NCBI GenBank assembly: GCA_049324875.1
Contig: JBMONC010000048.1
Location: forward strand, 23,969 to 87,968
Origin: JAWLHU01 sp049324875
GTDB taxonomy: Bacteria > Bacillota > Sulfobacillia > Symbiobacteriales > Symbiobacteriaceae
Direction: 5' to 3'
DNA length: 64,000 nucleotides
A model generated the notes under the pieces. It searched no databases and was not told the DNA's origin. It was given only the letters and a program-made list of their open reading frames with translations. Shown one piece after another: positions 44,096 to 52,548 of the stretch. Positions within the stretch are counted from its first letter, which is position 1. The number at the start of each line of letters is the position of its first letter. The position numbers were made by a program, and so were the translations under genes.

Positions 44096-45622
44096 GTGAC
44101 CGAGCGCTTCTATGTGACCACCTCGATCTTCTACGCCAACGGGCCGCTCCACATCGGCCACGCCTATGAGGCGATCGCGGCCGATGTGCTGGCGCGCTTC
44201 CACCGGGCCAACGGGCGCCGGGTCTGGTTCCTGACGGGGACCGATGAACACGGGATCAACATCCAGCGCCGGGCGCAGGCAAACGGGCGGGAGCCGCAGG
44301 CCTGGGTGGACGAGATCGCCGCTGCCGACCGGCGGGTGCTGGACCTGCTCGGCGTCAGCTATGACGACTTCATCCGGACCAGCGAGGAGCGGCACCGCAC
44401 CCAGGTGCAGGCGATCTTCACCCGGCTCTACCAGCAGGGCGACATCTACCTCGATCAGTATGAGGGCTGGTACTGCCCCTTCGAGGAGTCCTTCTGGCCG
44501 GAGTCCAGGCTCGTCGCGGGCACGTGCTGTCCCGAGTGCGGACGGCCGGTGGAGTGGGCGCAGGAGAGCGCCTACAAGTTCCGGCTCTCCCGGTACGCTC
44601 CGCTGATCGCCGGCCTGCTGGAGCGGCCCGGCTTCCTGGAGCCCGAATCCCGGCGGAACGAACTGCTCACCTTCCTGCGGGAGGGGCTGGAGGACTTCGC
44701 CGTCTCCCGGACCTCGGTGGACTGGGGGATCCCCGTTCCCTTCGACCCGCGCCACACCATCTACGTCTGGCTGGATGCGCTGACCAACTATATCACCGCG
44801 CTGGGGTACGCCACCGCGGATGACTCGCTCTTCCGGAGCTTCTGGCCCGCCGCGGTCCAGTTGATCGGCAAGGATATCACCCGCTTTCACGCCATCTACT
44901 GGCCGGCGATCCTGGCCGCCCTGGGGCTGGAACCGCCCCGGCGGCTCTGGGCGCACGGCTGGTTCCATGTGGGCGGGGAGAAGATCTCCAAGTCCCGGGG
45001 CAACTCGGTCGACCCGGTGGCGCTGGCCGCCGTCTACGGGGTGGACCCGATCCGCTACTACCTGCTCCGGGAGTTGCCCTTCGGCGGGGATGCCAACTGG
45101 TCGGAGGAGGCGCTGGTGCTCCGCTACAACGTCGACCTGGCCAACGACCTGGGGAACCTGCTCTCCCGCACCACCCAGCTGATCAACAAGTTCGCCGGCG
45201 GCCGGGTTCCGGAGCCGGTCCGGACCGACGGGGTGCTGGAGGCGGCCGCCCGTGAGGCGGTGGCCGGGCTGGTGGCCGGGCTGGAGCAGTGCCGCCCGGC
45301 GGAGTCGCTGGCCTCCCTCTGGAGGCTGGTGGGCAGGGCCAACAAGTACGTGGATGAGCGGGCTCCCTGGGCCCTGGCGAAGGAGCCGGCCCGGGCGGAT
45401 GAGCTGGCCGGGGTGCTCTACAGCCTGGCGGAGGCGCTGCGGCTGACGGCGGGGGCGCTCACCCCCTTCCTGGTGACGACGCCGGAGCGGATCTACCAGC
45501 AGCTCGGCCTGGAGCCGGAGCTGGTGCGGTCCACCCCATGGTCTGAGCTGACCCGCTGGGGAGGGTTGCCGGGTGGGCTTCAGATCCGCAGGGGGGAGCC
45601 GCTCTTCCCCCGGATCGGGTGA
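44096..45622 (+). CDS. metG: Methionyl-tRNA synthetase
   Basis: The 508-residue class I enzyme has the HIGH motif (GPLHIGHAYEAIAADVLARF in pieces), the TGTDEHG signature, a knuckle region with CPFEESFW and CCPECGRPVEW, DWGIPVPFDPRHTIYVWLDAL, and KISKSRGN. It charges tRNA-Met with methionine. It ends after the anticodon-binding helices and lacks the C-terminal tRNA-binding (EMAP) domain of Bacillus MetS. GTG 44096 follows AAGGAGGGG. Expression is under the T-box at 43575. Confidence 0.95.
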   Translation: MTERFYVTTSIFYANGPLHIGHAYEAIAADVLARFHRANGRRVWFLTGTDEHGINIQRRAQANGREPQAWVDEIAAADRRVLDLLGVSYDDFIRTSEERHRTQVQAIFTRLYQQGDIYLDQYEGWYCPFEESFWPESRLVAGTCCPECGRPVEWAQESAYKFRLSRYAPLIAGLLERPGFLEPESRRNELLTFLREGLEDFAVSRTSVDWGIPVPFDPRHTIYVWLDALTNYITALGYATADDSLFRSFWPAAVQLIGKDITRFHAIYWPAILAALGLEPPRRLWAHGWFHVGGEKISKSRGNSVDPVALAAVYGVDPIRYYLLRELPFGGDANWSEEALVLRYNVDLANDLGNLLSRTTQLINKFAGGRVPEPVRTDGVLEAAAREAVAGLVAGLEQCRPAESLASLWRLVGRANKYVDERAPWALAKEPARADELAGVLYSLAEALRLTAGALTPFLVTTPERIYQQLGLEPELVRSTPWSELTRWGGLPGGLQIRRGEPLFPRIG

Positions 45623-45747
45623 GAGCCACAGAAAGGCGCCCCGTCCGCCTCCCCGCCGGCTGGTCCCTCGGGATAGACTTTGTTGAAGCTGATCCATTTT
45701 CGTTCGAACAACGTCCGTCCTTCCTCCGTATTAGGAGGTGAAGGAGG

Positions 45748-46242
45748 GTGGACAGAATGGCAGGACAGAGTCCGATTCCGGGTTTGAAGGTGGCTGGGCC
45801 CGACGATCTGAAGGAGCTCCTCAAGCTGCAGGTCGCCATGGACTTCCGGTGGATCGCGTACTTCAACCAGCGGGTGTTGGATGCTCTAAAGGCCGGTTGG
45901 AGCCGGCGCCTTACCCATCTGAAGTTCATCCCCGACGTGGCCAACGGCCTGCTCTACATGCTCCCGGCGCTCCGGGGCGAGTATGGGGCGATCAAGCTGG
46001 ACTACAGCGCGCCGGAGACCGGGGCGCAGCTGAGCCTCTACATTCCCCTGCTCCAGTTCGAGCTCGAGCGGGAGGAGGGGCGCCAGCGGATCTTCACGGT
46101 GGAGACCCGGGAGATCAATGAGGCCTCCTACCTGGCCCTGAACGTCCGGGAATCCAAGTCGGTGCCGGCCAAGACCCGGCAAACCAAGCAGGTCCCGGAG
46201 GGCACCCCGGCCGAGCAGAACGCGGCCGCAGAGCAGGAGTGA
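45748..46242 (+). CDS. Unrecognised soluble protein
   Basis: The 164-residue protein has no signal or membrane helix. It begins with a helical part (PDDLKELLKLQVAMDFRWIAYFNQRVLDAL in pieces), then a strand-rich middle (IKLDYSAPETGAQLSLYIPLLQFELE, RIFTVETREINEASYLALNV) and a polar tail rich in Gln, Ala and Glu. I do not recognise a family. The binding site AGGAGGTGA is a perfect match to the 16S rRNA tail; GTG 45748 was chosen, with ATG 45757 as an alternative. It is alone between metS and a terminator. Confidence 0.72.
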   Translation: MDRMAGQSPIPGLKVAGPDDLKELLKLQVAMDFRWIAYFNQRVLDALKAGWSRRLTHLKFIPDVANGLLYMLPALRGEYGAIKLDYSAPETGAQLSLYIPLLQFELEREEGRQRIFTVETREINEASYLALNVRESKSVPAKTRQTKQVPEGTPAEQNAAAEQE

Positions 46243-46269
46243 CGGCAGGGATCTGACCACAGAGACCGA

Positions 46270-46295
46270 GGCGGGGCTGACCAGCCCCGCCTTTT
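46270..46295 (+). terminator. Rho-independent terminator
   Basis: GGCGGGGCTG pairs with CAGCCCCGCC (loop AC) followed by TTTT, 27 bases after the stop of the gene ending at 46242. Confidence 0.9.
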
Positions 46296-46348
46296 CCTGT
46301 TCCGGGAAGTTTTCTTACAACTGCTGGAACCCGCATGGGGCCTGCCCT

Positions 46349-46579
46349 GCGTCACATGGGCGTCACATGGGCGCCACATGGGCGTCACATGGGCGCCACA
46401 TGGGCGTCACATGGGCGTCACATGGGCGCCACATGGGCGTCACATGGGCGCCACACGGGCGTCACATGGGCGCCACACGGGCGTCACATGGGCGCTACAG
46501 GGGCGCTACAGGGGCGCCACAGGGGCGCCACCGAGGCGCCACAGGGGCGCTACATGGGCGCTACATGGGCGCCAGCAGG
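46349..46579. repeat. 11-bp tandem repeat, 21 units
   Basis: The unit is GCGYCACATGG, repeated 21 times without length change. The first half alternates between GCGTCACATGG and GCGCCACATGG, giving a 22-base higher-order unit; the last eight units drift to GCGCTACAGGG and GCGCCACAGGG. As the unit is not a multiple of three and has no stop, all three plus frames are open and encode the same 11-residue repeat, but none has a binding site. The following 46580-46799 holds no gene. Confidence 0.95.
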
Positions 46580-46799
46580 GCCACGCCCGGACCGACCACA
46601 GCGTGGGCCCGATCGCCGTGCTGCCAGGAGCCGAAGGGATCCGGGCTTGTCGGGAAATCCGTCATCACATTCACAACATTTCCTTTAGTAGTGCAGGATA
46701 CATAACTTTGTACTCGAAATAATAGCAATACTTTCCCGGGCCATTCCTGGGCCTCCTGTGGCTTTGGAAAGCAAATCTGCATCAGAGGAGATGAAGCCG

Positions 46800-47801
46800 A
46801 TGGGAGCCCGAAAGCTGCGCCTGATTGTCAGCCTGCTGGTGATCGGAGCACTGGCCCTGGTCCTGCTGGGGGCCGGCCGCCAGATGATCTTTGTCGAGAA
46901 CAAGGGAAACACCCCCTCCATCCAAACCGGAGCCGCCTTCCCCGATGAGGCCGATCCGGGCGCCCTCTTCATCCGCCTGGATGAGGGTGTCATCTACAGC
47001 CACCAGGAGGACGGAACCTGGGTGCCCATGGCGACCATCAACTGGAACCAGCTGCAGGGCAAGCCCGCTGCCTTTGCGCCCGAGGCACACGCGGCGACCC
47101 ATGGGGCCGGCGGGGCGGATCCCCTCACCCCCGGGGCCATCGGTGCCGAGACCCCGACCGGGGCCCAGGCCAAGGTGGATGCCCACGCCGCTGATACCGA
47201 CCTCCACCACAGCCGCTACACCGATGAGGAGGCGATCGCCGCCATCCTGGGGGCGGATGGAGCGGGCTCCACCCTGGACGCCGACCTGCTGGACGGCAAC
47301 GAGGCCAGCCACTTCGCCACCGCCTCTGCCCTGAGCGCCCACACCGGCAACGCCAGCGCTCACCACAGCCGCTACACCGACGGCGAGGCGGTGGCGGCCA
47401 TCAAGGGTGTGGACGGATCCGGCTCCTCCCTGGACGCCGACCTGCTGGACGGCAAGGACTCCTCCGCCTTTGCGGCAGCCAGCCACACCCATACGGCCGC
47501 CTCCATCTCCGGCGTGCTCTCGGACTACTCACGCCACTCGGCGGACGTCTCCGTCCCTGCGTCGACGGCCGCTCGGCTGAGCGCGTCGTGCCCGGCAGGA
47601 AAGAAGGCGGTCGGCGGCGGGGTCTATCCCGTCTACAGCGAGCAGTACGCTTGGGTGGTACTCGGTGTGCTGGCCGACAAGTTTGAGGTGATGGGCAGCT
47701 GGCCGATGTCGGAGACCAAGTGGGAAGGCATCGTCTACAACGGCTATGCCGACTCTGCCGTCAATGTCCGGGTCTATGTGATCTGCGCCAAGACCAACTG
47801 A
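46800..47801 (+). CDS. Membrane-anchored tail-fibre-like surface protein
   Basis: The 333-residue protein starts with a signal anchor (RLIVSLLVIGALALVLLGAG). The middle holds phage tail-fibre-like motifs: HAATHGAGGADPLTPGAIG and two copies of a ~60-residue unit, HHSRYTDEEAIAAILGADG with LDADLLDGNEASHFA, and HHSRYTDGEAVAAIKGVDG with LDADLLDGKDSSAFA. The C-terminal ~85 residues (SASCPAGKKAVGGGVYP to VRVYVICAKTN) are a small beta domain with two Cys. It is probably a surface fibre or adhesin. ATG 46800 has AGAGGAG 9 bases upstream. Confidence 0.8.
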   Translation: MGARKLRLIVSLLVIGALALVLLGAGRQMIFVENKGNTPSIQTGAAFPDEADPGALFIRLDEGVIYSHQEDGTWVPMATINWNQLQGKPAAFAPEAHAATHGAGGADPLTPGAIGAETPTGAQAKVDAHAADTDLHHSRYTDEEAIAAILGADGAGSTLDADLLDGNEASHFATASALSAHTGNASAHHSRYTDGEAVAAIKGVDGSGSSLDADLLDGKDSSAFAAASHTHTAASISGVLSDYSRHSADVSVPASTAARLSASCPAGKKAVGGGVYPVYSEQYAWVVLGVLADKFEVMGSWPMSETKWEGIVYNGYADSAVNVRVYVICAKTN

Positions 47802-47823
47802 TTGCCGCCCCACAGCCGCAACA

Positions 47824-47853
47824 AGACCACCCCGCTCACCGGCGGGGTGGTCT
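47824..47853. terminator. Bidirectional terminator hairpin
   Basis: AGACCACCCCGC pairs with GCGGGGTGGTCT (12 bp, loop TCACCG) between the convergent surface-protein gene (ends 47801) and the Ig-domain gene (ends 47866). Confidence 0.8.
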
Positions 47854-47865
47854 CGCTCATTGCCG

Positions 47866-50622
47866 TCACTCCTGGTGTGTTACGAAGAAGAGGCGCTCGT
47901 TGGTCAGTCCAGCCGAGTCCCGGGCAACGAAGCGCAGCACGCTGGTCTGCCCCCGGAGCAGGGTAGCCTTCACCTCGAAGCTGCCGTCGACCCCCACCGA
48001 TACCGGGTGGCCGTTCAGGGTCAGGGTGGCCCCCGGGTCGGTCCGGCCGGTCAGGGTCAGGGTGCTGAGGGAGGTGACCTCCGGCACCCCCTCCACCTCG
48101 ATCGCGGGCGGCATCTCCCGGGCGACCTGCCGGCTCCACGTTACCTGGTTGCCGTACCGGTCGGTGATCACCAGCTCGACCCTGTTCCGCTCGCTCTCCA
48201 GCTGCCGGCGGAACCAGAACCAACCGGTCTCGCTGGCCTGGAACTCCACATCGCCCATCCGGACCACCGCGAAGGGGGCGGTCTGCATCTCGCCGTAGAC
48301 GGAGGCGGCGGTGGTGGTGGCCGGCAGGGCGACGAGGACCGTCAGGGGCACCTGCGCGCCGGCGGGCGCCCGATGGATCACCAGCCTCGCCCCCAGATCG
48401 CTGCCGGAGACGGTCAGCCGCAGGTGGTTCTCCCCCTCCTCCAGCGGAACCTCCAGGCTGAACCGGCCCTGCTCATCGGCCACGGCGCTCCTCGCCCCCA
48501 CCGAGACCTGCTTGCCGGGCAGGGCGGTCCCGGTCAGGGTGACCGTCTCCCGGTTGGTTCCCGTGGGCACCGGGTCCAGCATCAGGGGGACCTGCAGGTA
48601 GCTGTAGTAGCGGGAGTGGCTCCGCCCCTGCCGGTCGACGGCCCGCAGGCGGTGGATGACCGGATGGCCCAGCTGGGCGTGCCGGCTGGTGAAGGTGATG
48701 CCGGAGCCGGTGCGGAGACCCTGGAGCTGAATCGGCTCATAGGGCTCGCCGCTCTCCAGCTCCCGCTCCACCTCCAGGACAGCCCGGATCTCGGGCGAGC
48801 TGACGGTCAGCTTCCAGCTCGGCTCCAGACCGACCTGGTAGGAGCCGCCGACCGAGAGGTGGACGGGCGGAGGCGGGTTCTCCAGCCAGCCGGAGACCAG
48901 ATCCCGGAACGCCTCCTTCAGCTCCGGATGGTCCCGCAGCGGCCGGTAGGACTGGTCCCAGTTCACATCCATCCCGTAGGGCATGTAGGTGCTGGCGAAG
49001 TCAATGCCGAGGTTGGTGGCCGGGCTCTCCTCCACCCGTCCCGGCAGCCAGTTGTGCCCCTCCCGCAGCGCTACATAGGGTGCCCAGGCCTCCATCCGGC
49101 CCCTGTCGCCGATCGGGGAGAGGAAGACCTCCCCGGCGTGGAAACCGATCCGGTAGAAGAGATCCCGCGCCGTCTGGTAGGTCGACTCGCTGATGAGGGC
49201 GGGAATCTCGAAGACGCCCCGCTGGGAAGGCCACGGGCGAAGCCGCTGGCTCTTGACGGGGGAGAAGTAGATCACGCCGGGATCCAGCTCCGACGGCCCC
49301 CGCTCCCGGCCGGTCTGGTAGGCAGCCGTCTTCAGGACCGCCACCGCCTCCGGGGACTGGGCCAGCAGGTTCAGGTAGGCAGCGATGGTGCCGGCGTACC
49401 GCTCGGCGGCGGCGCCGTCCATCGGCAGCGGCGGGTCGCCGTCCACCAGGTTGGTGTAGGCCTCCCGGAAGTAGTTCGCCGTGGCCCGCCGGTTGGCGTC
49501 GGAGAACTGGCCGGGCGGGAAGTAGGTGACGGAGAGCAGGAAGGTGCGCAGCCGGATCGCCTTCTCCAGGACAAACCACTTCCCGGTGGTGGCGAAGGGC
49601 GAGAGGCGCAGCCCGGTGGTCGGGTCGGTGTAGACCTCAGCCCGCAGCTGGTCCAGCGCCGCCCGGAGCTGCGGGATCTCGGCGATCAGCCGCTCCCGGA
49701 CCACCTCGCTCTCCCCCGGAATCTGCTCCAACAGCGCCAGCAGATGCTCCAGGTCCAGGCCCCACCAGTGGGTGTAGGTCATGCGGCCCGGGTGGATCAG
49801 GTCGAGGAAGGGTGAGGTGATCAGCCCGGCGGGCGGGGCGACGGGCTGGGGGATCACCTCGGCCAGCATCCCCCGGCTCAGCAGGTCCAGCCGCTTCAGC
49901 CAGGTGTAGTTGCCGGCGTTGTCGTAGGCGAGCACCTCGGCCACCGTGAGGCCCCCGTTGTTCTGGTGCGGCGGGTCCATCACCATGTACCCGGTCCACT
50001 CATCCGATCGGGCGGTGGGCCGGAGGGGGATCGACTGCCGCCAGGCGGTTCCGCCACCCCCCCGGGGCTCCACCACGGCAAAGACCTCCCGGACCCCGGA
50101 GATCCGGTCGGTCAGCCGCACGGTGATGGGGAACCCCTCGCCGACCTTGGCGCTCTGGGGGAGCAGGACGGCCCGGACCTCCGGACCGAGGATGTCGGAG
50201 GTGCCGCCCTGGTTGGTGAGGAGGAAGGAGTGGCGGAAGCCCTCGCCCTCCGTGAGGGCCAGCCTGGTCCAGTTGTTGGACCGGAGTGTCAGGCTGCGGA
50301 TGCTCCAGGTGCCACCCGGGCTGAAGGGGCTGAAGGTGTGGGAAGCCTCCAGCGTGTCGGGGGCGACCTGGCGCAGTTCCAGGTAGATGTACTGCTTGCC
50401 GGGCCCCTTCAGGGTCAGGCGGCCGCAGCAGAGGTTGCCCTCCGCCGAGGCGTCGGCGGTCACCCGGAAGGTGACCCTCTCGCCCGCCTTCACCGCGGAG
50501 GGATAGCTCAGCTTCAGCAGCTTGATGGAGCTCCCGGCCCCTTCCGCCGCCACGGCGGTCCGGGGCAGCAGGGCGGCGAGCAGGCAGAGGAGCAGCACGA
50601 GGGCGATCGGTCTCCGGTTCAT
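47866..50622 (-). CDS. Large secreted protein under c-di-GMP riboswitch control
   Basis: The 918-residue protein has a signal peptide (ALVLLLCLLAALLPRTAVAA). Residues ~35-260 hold Ig-like or filamin-like strands (VKAGERVTFRVTADASAEGN, RAVLLPQSAKVGEGFPITVRL). The centre (~270-620) is a helical domain with HPGRMTYTHWWGLDLEHLLALL, TAYFREAYTNLVDGDPP-like and PYVALREGHNWLPGR. The C-terminal third has two or three bacterial Ig-like units (VTLTGTALPGKQVSVGA, LTLTGRTDPGATLTLNG). I do not recognise the central domain; an adhesin or surface enzyme is plausible. ATG 50622 follows GGAGGAGGGG. Confidence 0.82.
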   Translation of the reverse strand: MNRRPIALVLLLCLLAALLPRTAVAAEGAGSSIKLLKLSYPSAVKAGERVTFRVTADASAEGNLCCGRLTLKGPGKQYIYLELRQVAPDTLEASHTFSPFSPGGTWSIRSLTLRSNNWTRLALTEGEGFRHSFLLTNQGGTSDILGPEVRAVLLPQSAKVGEGFPITVRLTDRISGVREVFAVVEPRGGGGTAWRQSIPLRPTARSDEWTGYMVMDPPHQNNGGLTVAEVLAYDNAGNYTWLKRLDLLSRGMLAEVIPQPVAPPAGLITSPFLDLIHPGRMTYTHWWGLDLEHLLALLEQIPGESEVVRERLIAEIPQLRAALDQLRAEVYTDPTTGLRLSPFATTGKWFVLEKAIRLRTFLLSVTYFPPGQFSDANRRATANYFREAYTNLVDGDPPLPMDGAAAERYAGTIAAYLNLLAQSPEAVAVLKTAAYQTGRERGPSELDPGVIYFSPVKSQRLRPWPSQRGVFEIPALISESTYQTARDLFYRIGFHAGEVFLSPIGDRGRMEAWAPYVALREGHNWLPGRVEESPATNLGIDFASTYMPYGMDVNWDQSYRPLRDHPELKEAFRDLVSGWLENPPPPVHLSVGGSYQVGLEPSWKLTVSSPEIRAVLEVERELESGEPYEPIQLQGLRTGSGITFTSRHAQLGHPVIHRLRAVDRQGRSHSRYYSYLQVPLMLDPVPTGTNRETVTLTGTALPGKQVSVGARSAVADEQGRFSLEVPLEEGENHLRLTVSGSDLGARLVIHRAPAGAQVPLTVLVALPATTTAASVYGEMQTAPFAVVRMGDVEFQASETGWFWFRRQLESERNRVELVITDRYGNQVTWSRQVAREMPPAIEVEGVPEVTSLSTLTLTGRTDPGATLTLNGHPVSVGVDGSFEVKATLLRGQTSVLRFVARDSAGLTNERLFFVTHQE

Positions 50623-50650
50623 ACAACCCCTCCTCCGTGGCGGAACGGCG

Positions 50651-50681
50651 ACACAAAAGGCCCGCGGCAACCGCCGCGGGC
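50651..50681 (-). terminator. Intrinsic terminator of the c-di-GMP riboswitch
   Basis: On the minus strand GCCCGCGGC pairs with GCCGCGGGC (9 bp, loop GGTT) followed by CTTTTGTGT. It lies 20 bases after the aptamer and 30 bases ahead of the coding start, placed to act as the expression platform. Confidence 0.85.
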
Positions 50682-50699
50682 GCTTCAACCCAGACCGAC

Positions 50700-50795
50700 G
50701 GCGCTTCGGAAACCCCGCTGCCATAGCCCCTGTCAGGGCCGTAGGCCGGTGGCTTTGCGTCCCCGACTTTCGCCGGGTTTGCCCGTTCGACGCCA
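50700..50795 (-). ncRNA. Cyclic di-GMP-I (GEMM) riboswitch aptamer
   Basis: On the minus strand the GEMM-I core is present: GGGCAAACCCGGCGAAAGTC, then GGGGACGCAAAGCCACC, GGCCTACGG, an insert, and GGGGCTATGGCAGCGGGGTT with TCCG. Both halves of the P2 tetraloop (GAAA) and receptor and the GACGCAAAGCC block are intact. It controls the 918-residue secreted protein. Whether c-di-GMP turns expression on or off depends on pairing with the terminator at 50651. Confidence 0.92.
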
Positions 50796-50811
50796 ACTTC
50801 GTATCATCTTC

Positions 50812-50841
50812 ACTCTACGAGCAAACATCTAATTCTGTCAA
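50812..50841 (-). promoter_or_regulatory. Promoter of the riboswitch transcript
   Basis: TTGACA (50841-50836), an 18-base spacer and TAGAGT (50817-50812) on the minus strand precede the aptamer by ~17 bases, a sensible start point. Confidence 0.65.
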
Positions 50842-50877
50842 GCATCACAACCGTGAAACGTTTGGCTCCCCCCTGCC

Positions 50878-51695
50878 CTACTTCCAGTCCCGCACCGCCT
50901 GCCTCCGCCCCCGGAGCTTCTTCTCCGCATGGATCGCCGCCTGGCACCCCTCCGCCGCCGCGATCACCGCCTGCTTGATCTCGGTGCAGAGCAGGTCGCC
51001 GATGGCAAAGACCCCATCCACCTGTGTCTCAAAGCTCTCCCGGTCCACGATCAGGCAGCCCTCCTCCGTGGTCGGAACGGTGCCCATCAGGTAGTCGATC
51101 ACCGGCTTGTTCCCCTGCAGGAAGATGAAGACCCCCGGCACCGGGAGCACCCGCTCCCCCTCCGGCGTGGAGAGCCTCACCCCCTCCACCCGCTCCTCAC
51201 CCAGCACCTCCAGCATCCGGCCCGAGAGCAGCTCCACCTTCGGGTGCTCCCGCAGCTCCCGGAGCACCGGCTCCGGCACCTTCGGCGCCCCTCCGGTGTG
51301 GACCAGCGTCACCTGGGCAGCGAACCGGGTGAGGAAGAGCGCCTCCTCGGCCGCCTGCTCCCCGCCGCCCACCACCGCCACCGGCGGAGTAGATCTCCTT
51401 CTCCTCCCCCGCCAGGCTGACGCCCATTACCTGCTCCTGCCGGAAGACCGCCCCGAAGGACTCCGCCTGCCCCCCGGATGGTCCGGACGATCTCCGGGCC
51501 GCTGCTCCGGGGCATCCCCGGGTAGTTGTCCACCCTCCCGGTCATGCCCAGGGCCCCGGCGCTCAGGCTCTTGTCCAGCACCAGCGTCCTCAGCTCCGCC
51601 CGGGCGGCGTAGAGCGCCGCCGTGGCGCCCCCCGGCCCCCCGCCGATGATCACCAGATCGTAGCTCTCCGCCGCCGGCATCTGCAGATTCGCCAT
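50878..51695 (-). pseudogene. trxB: Thioredoxin reductase-like gene, frameshifted and lacking the redox CxxC
   Basis: The gene starts well at ATG 51695 (GGAGGCGCATG upstream) with the FAD motif YDLVIIGGGPGGATAALYAAR and MTGRVDNYPGMPRSSGPEIVRTIRG. At a run of six G (~51476-51481) the frame shifts; the next frame reads ESFGAVFRQEQVMGVSLAGEEKEIYSA, then jumps directly to VAVVGGGEQAAEEALFLTRFA (NADPH domain) at ~51381 in the third frame. About 45 residues that normally carry the CATC redox centre are missing between them. The end is normal (GVFAIGDLLCTEIKQAVIAA). As read, no active enzyme can be made. Confidence 0.8.
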
Positions 51696-51791
51696 CACAT
51701 GCGCCTCCTCCGAGAAAGAGTCTGCCCCGGCAGCGGCCCGCGGAACCGGGTCCCCGCCGGCAGCGTCTACTTCAGGAGGGGGAGGAAGCCG

Positions 51792-52319
51792 ATGAAGCAG
51801 CTGCTGGTCCAGGAGTACAAGTACAACGGTGCGAAGCACTACAGCTACCCCGCCCGGTTGCTCTCCCGGACGGAGGGGCTGGTCATCCTCTACGGCCCCT
51901 ACAACCGGCTCTTGAACCACCCCGGGCGGAACCTGGTCGACCGGCCGATCTCCAACCACACCATCGAGTTTCACTACCTGGACCGCCCGTATAACATCAC
52001 GGCCGGCTTCAACGCCGACGGCTCCTTCTACCGGTACTACTGCAACATCACCACCCCCGCCACCTTGGAGGAGGACCGGCTCACCTCGGTCGATCTCGAC
52101 CTGGACCTGGTGGTCGAGGCGGACCACAGCTGGTGGATCGAGGATGAGGAGGAGTTTGAGGAGCACCGCACCGCCTGGGGCTACCCGCCCGAGCTGGTCG
52201 CCATGGCCCGGGAGGGGCTGAACGAGCTGATCCGGCTGGTGGAGAGCCGCTCCTTTCCCTTTGACGGCACCGCCTGGAGCCTGCTGCGCGCCCAGCCGGA
52301 ATCGCCGTTCAAGCGTTGA
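51792..52319 (+). CDS. DUF402 family protein (nucleoside diphosphatase-like)
   Basis: The 175-residue protein matches DUF402: YSYPARLLSRTEGLVILYGPYNR near the N-terminus, GSFYRYYCNITTPATLEEDRL and SVDLDLDLVVEADHSWWIEDEEEFEEH in pieces, with the conserved Asp and Glu that bind divalent metal. Relatives (Bacillus YgaC/Ntdp, FomD) hydrolyse nucleoside di- or triphosphates. ATG 51792 follows GGAGGGGGAGG. It is divergent from the trxB pseudogene. Confidence 0.88.
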   Translation: MKQLLVQEYKYNGAKHYSYPARLLSRTEGLVILYGPYNRLLNHPGRNLVDRPISNHTIEFHYLDRPYNITAGFNADGSFYRYYCNITTPATLEEDRLTSVDLDLDLVVEADHSWWIEDEEEFEEHRTAWGYPPELVAMAREGLNELIRLVESRSFPFDGTAWSLLRAQPESPFKR

Positions 52320-52332
52320 CAGGGGTCAAGTT

Positions 52333-52392
52333 GGGTGGTACCGCAGGAGCAGGGCTCTCATCCCTTCGGAGGGATGAGGGTCTCTTTTGTTT
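52333..52392 (+). promoter_or_regulatory. Orphan T-box antiterminator/terminator
   Basis: GGGTGGTACCGC (52333-52344) is the T-box core, and CTCATCCC-TTCGGA-GGGATGAG (52357-52378) followed by TCTCTTTTGTTT is a typical T-box terminator. Only 13 bases separate it from the DUF402 stop, leaving no room for Stem I. No tRNA synthetase or amino acid gene follows; the next gene is a LuxR-type regulator at 52549. It may simply end the DUF402 transcript. The remaining 52393-52548 holds no gene. Confidence 0.7.
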
Positions 52393-52548
52393 CCGGAGAG
52401 GAGGAGCGAGGGCTGCAGACTCGGAAGGAACAGCACCGCCCCATTCCCATGCGGTACCAGGCGCCTTAACTTCAGAGTCTAAAGGAATGCGCCCGTTGAA
52501 GGTAGAAATATTCTATCGTAGAACCGGAACCGACCGAGGGGGAGACCC

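Noticed and set aside
46349..46579. CRISPR array
   Set aside because: Units are 11 bp and contiguous, with no spacers and no cas genes nearby.
46335..46722. Three overlapping plus-strand frames across the 11-bp repeat, each encoding HMGATWASHGR-type repeats
   Set aside because: They are open only because the repeat unit has no stop in any frame; there is no ribosome binding site and no non-repeat domain.
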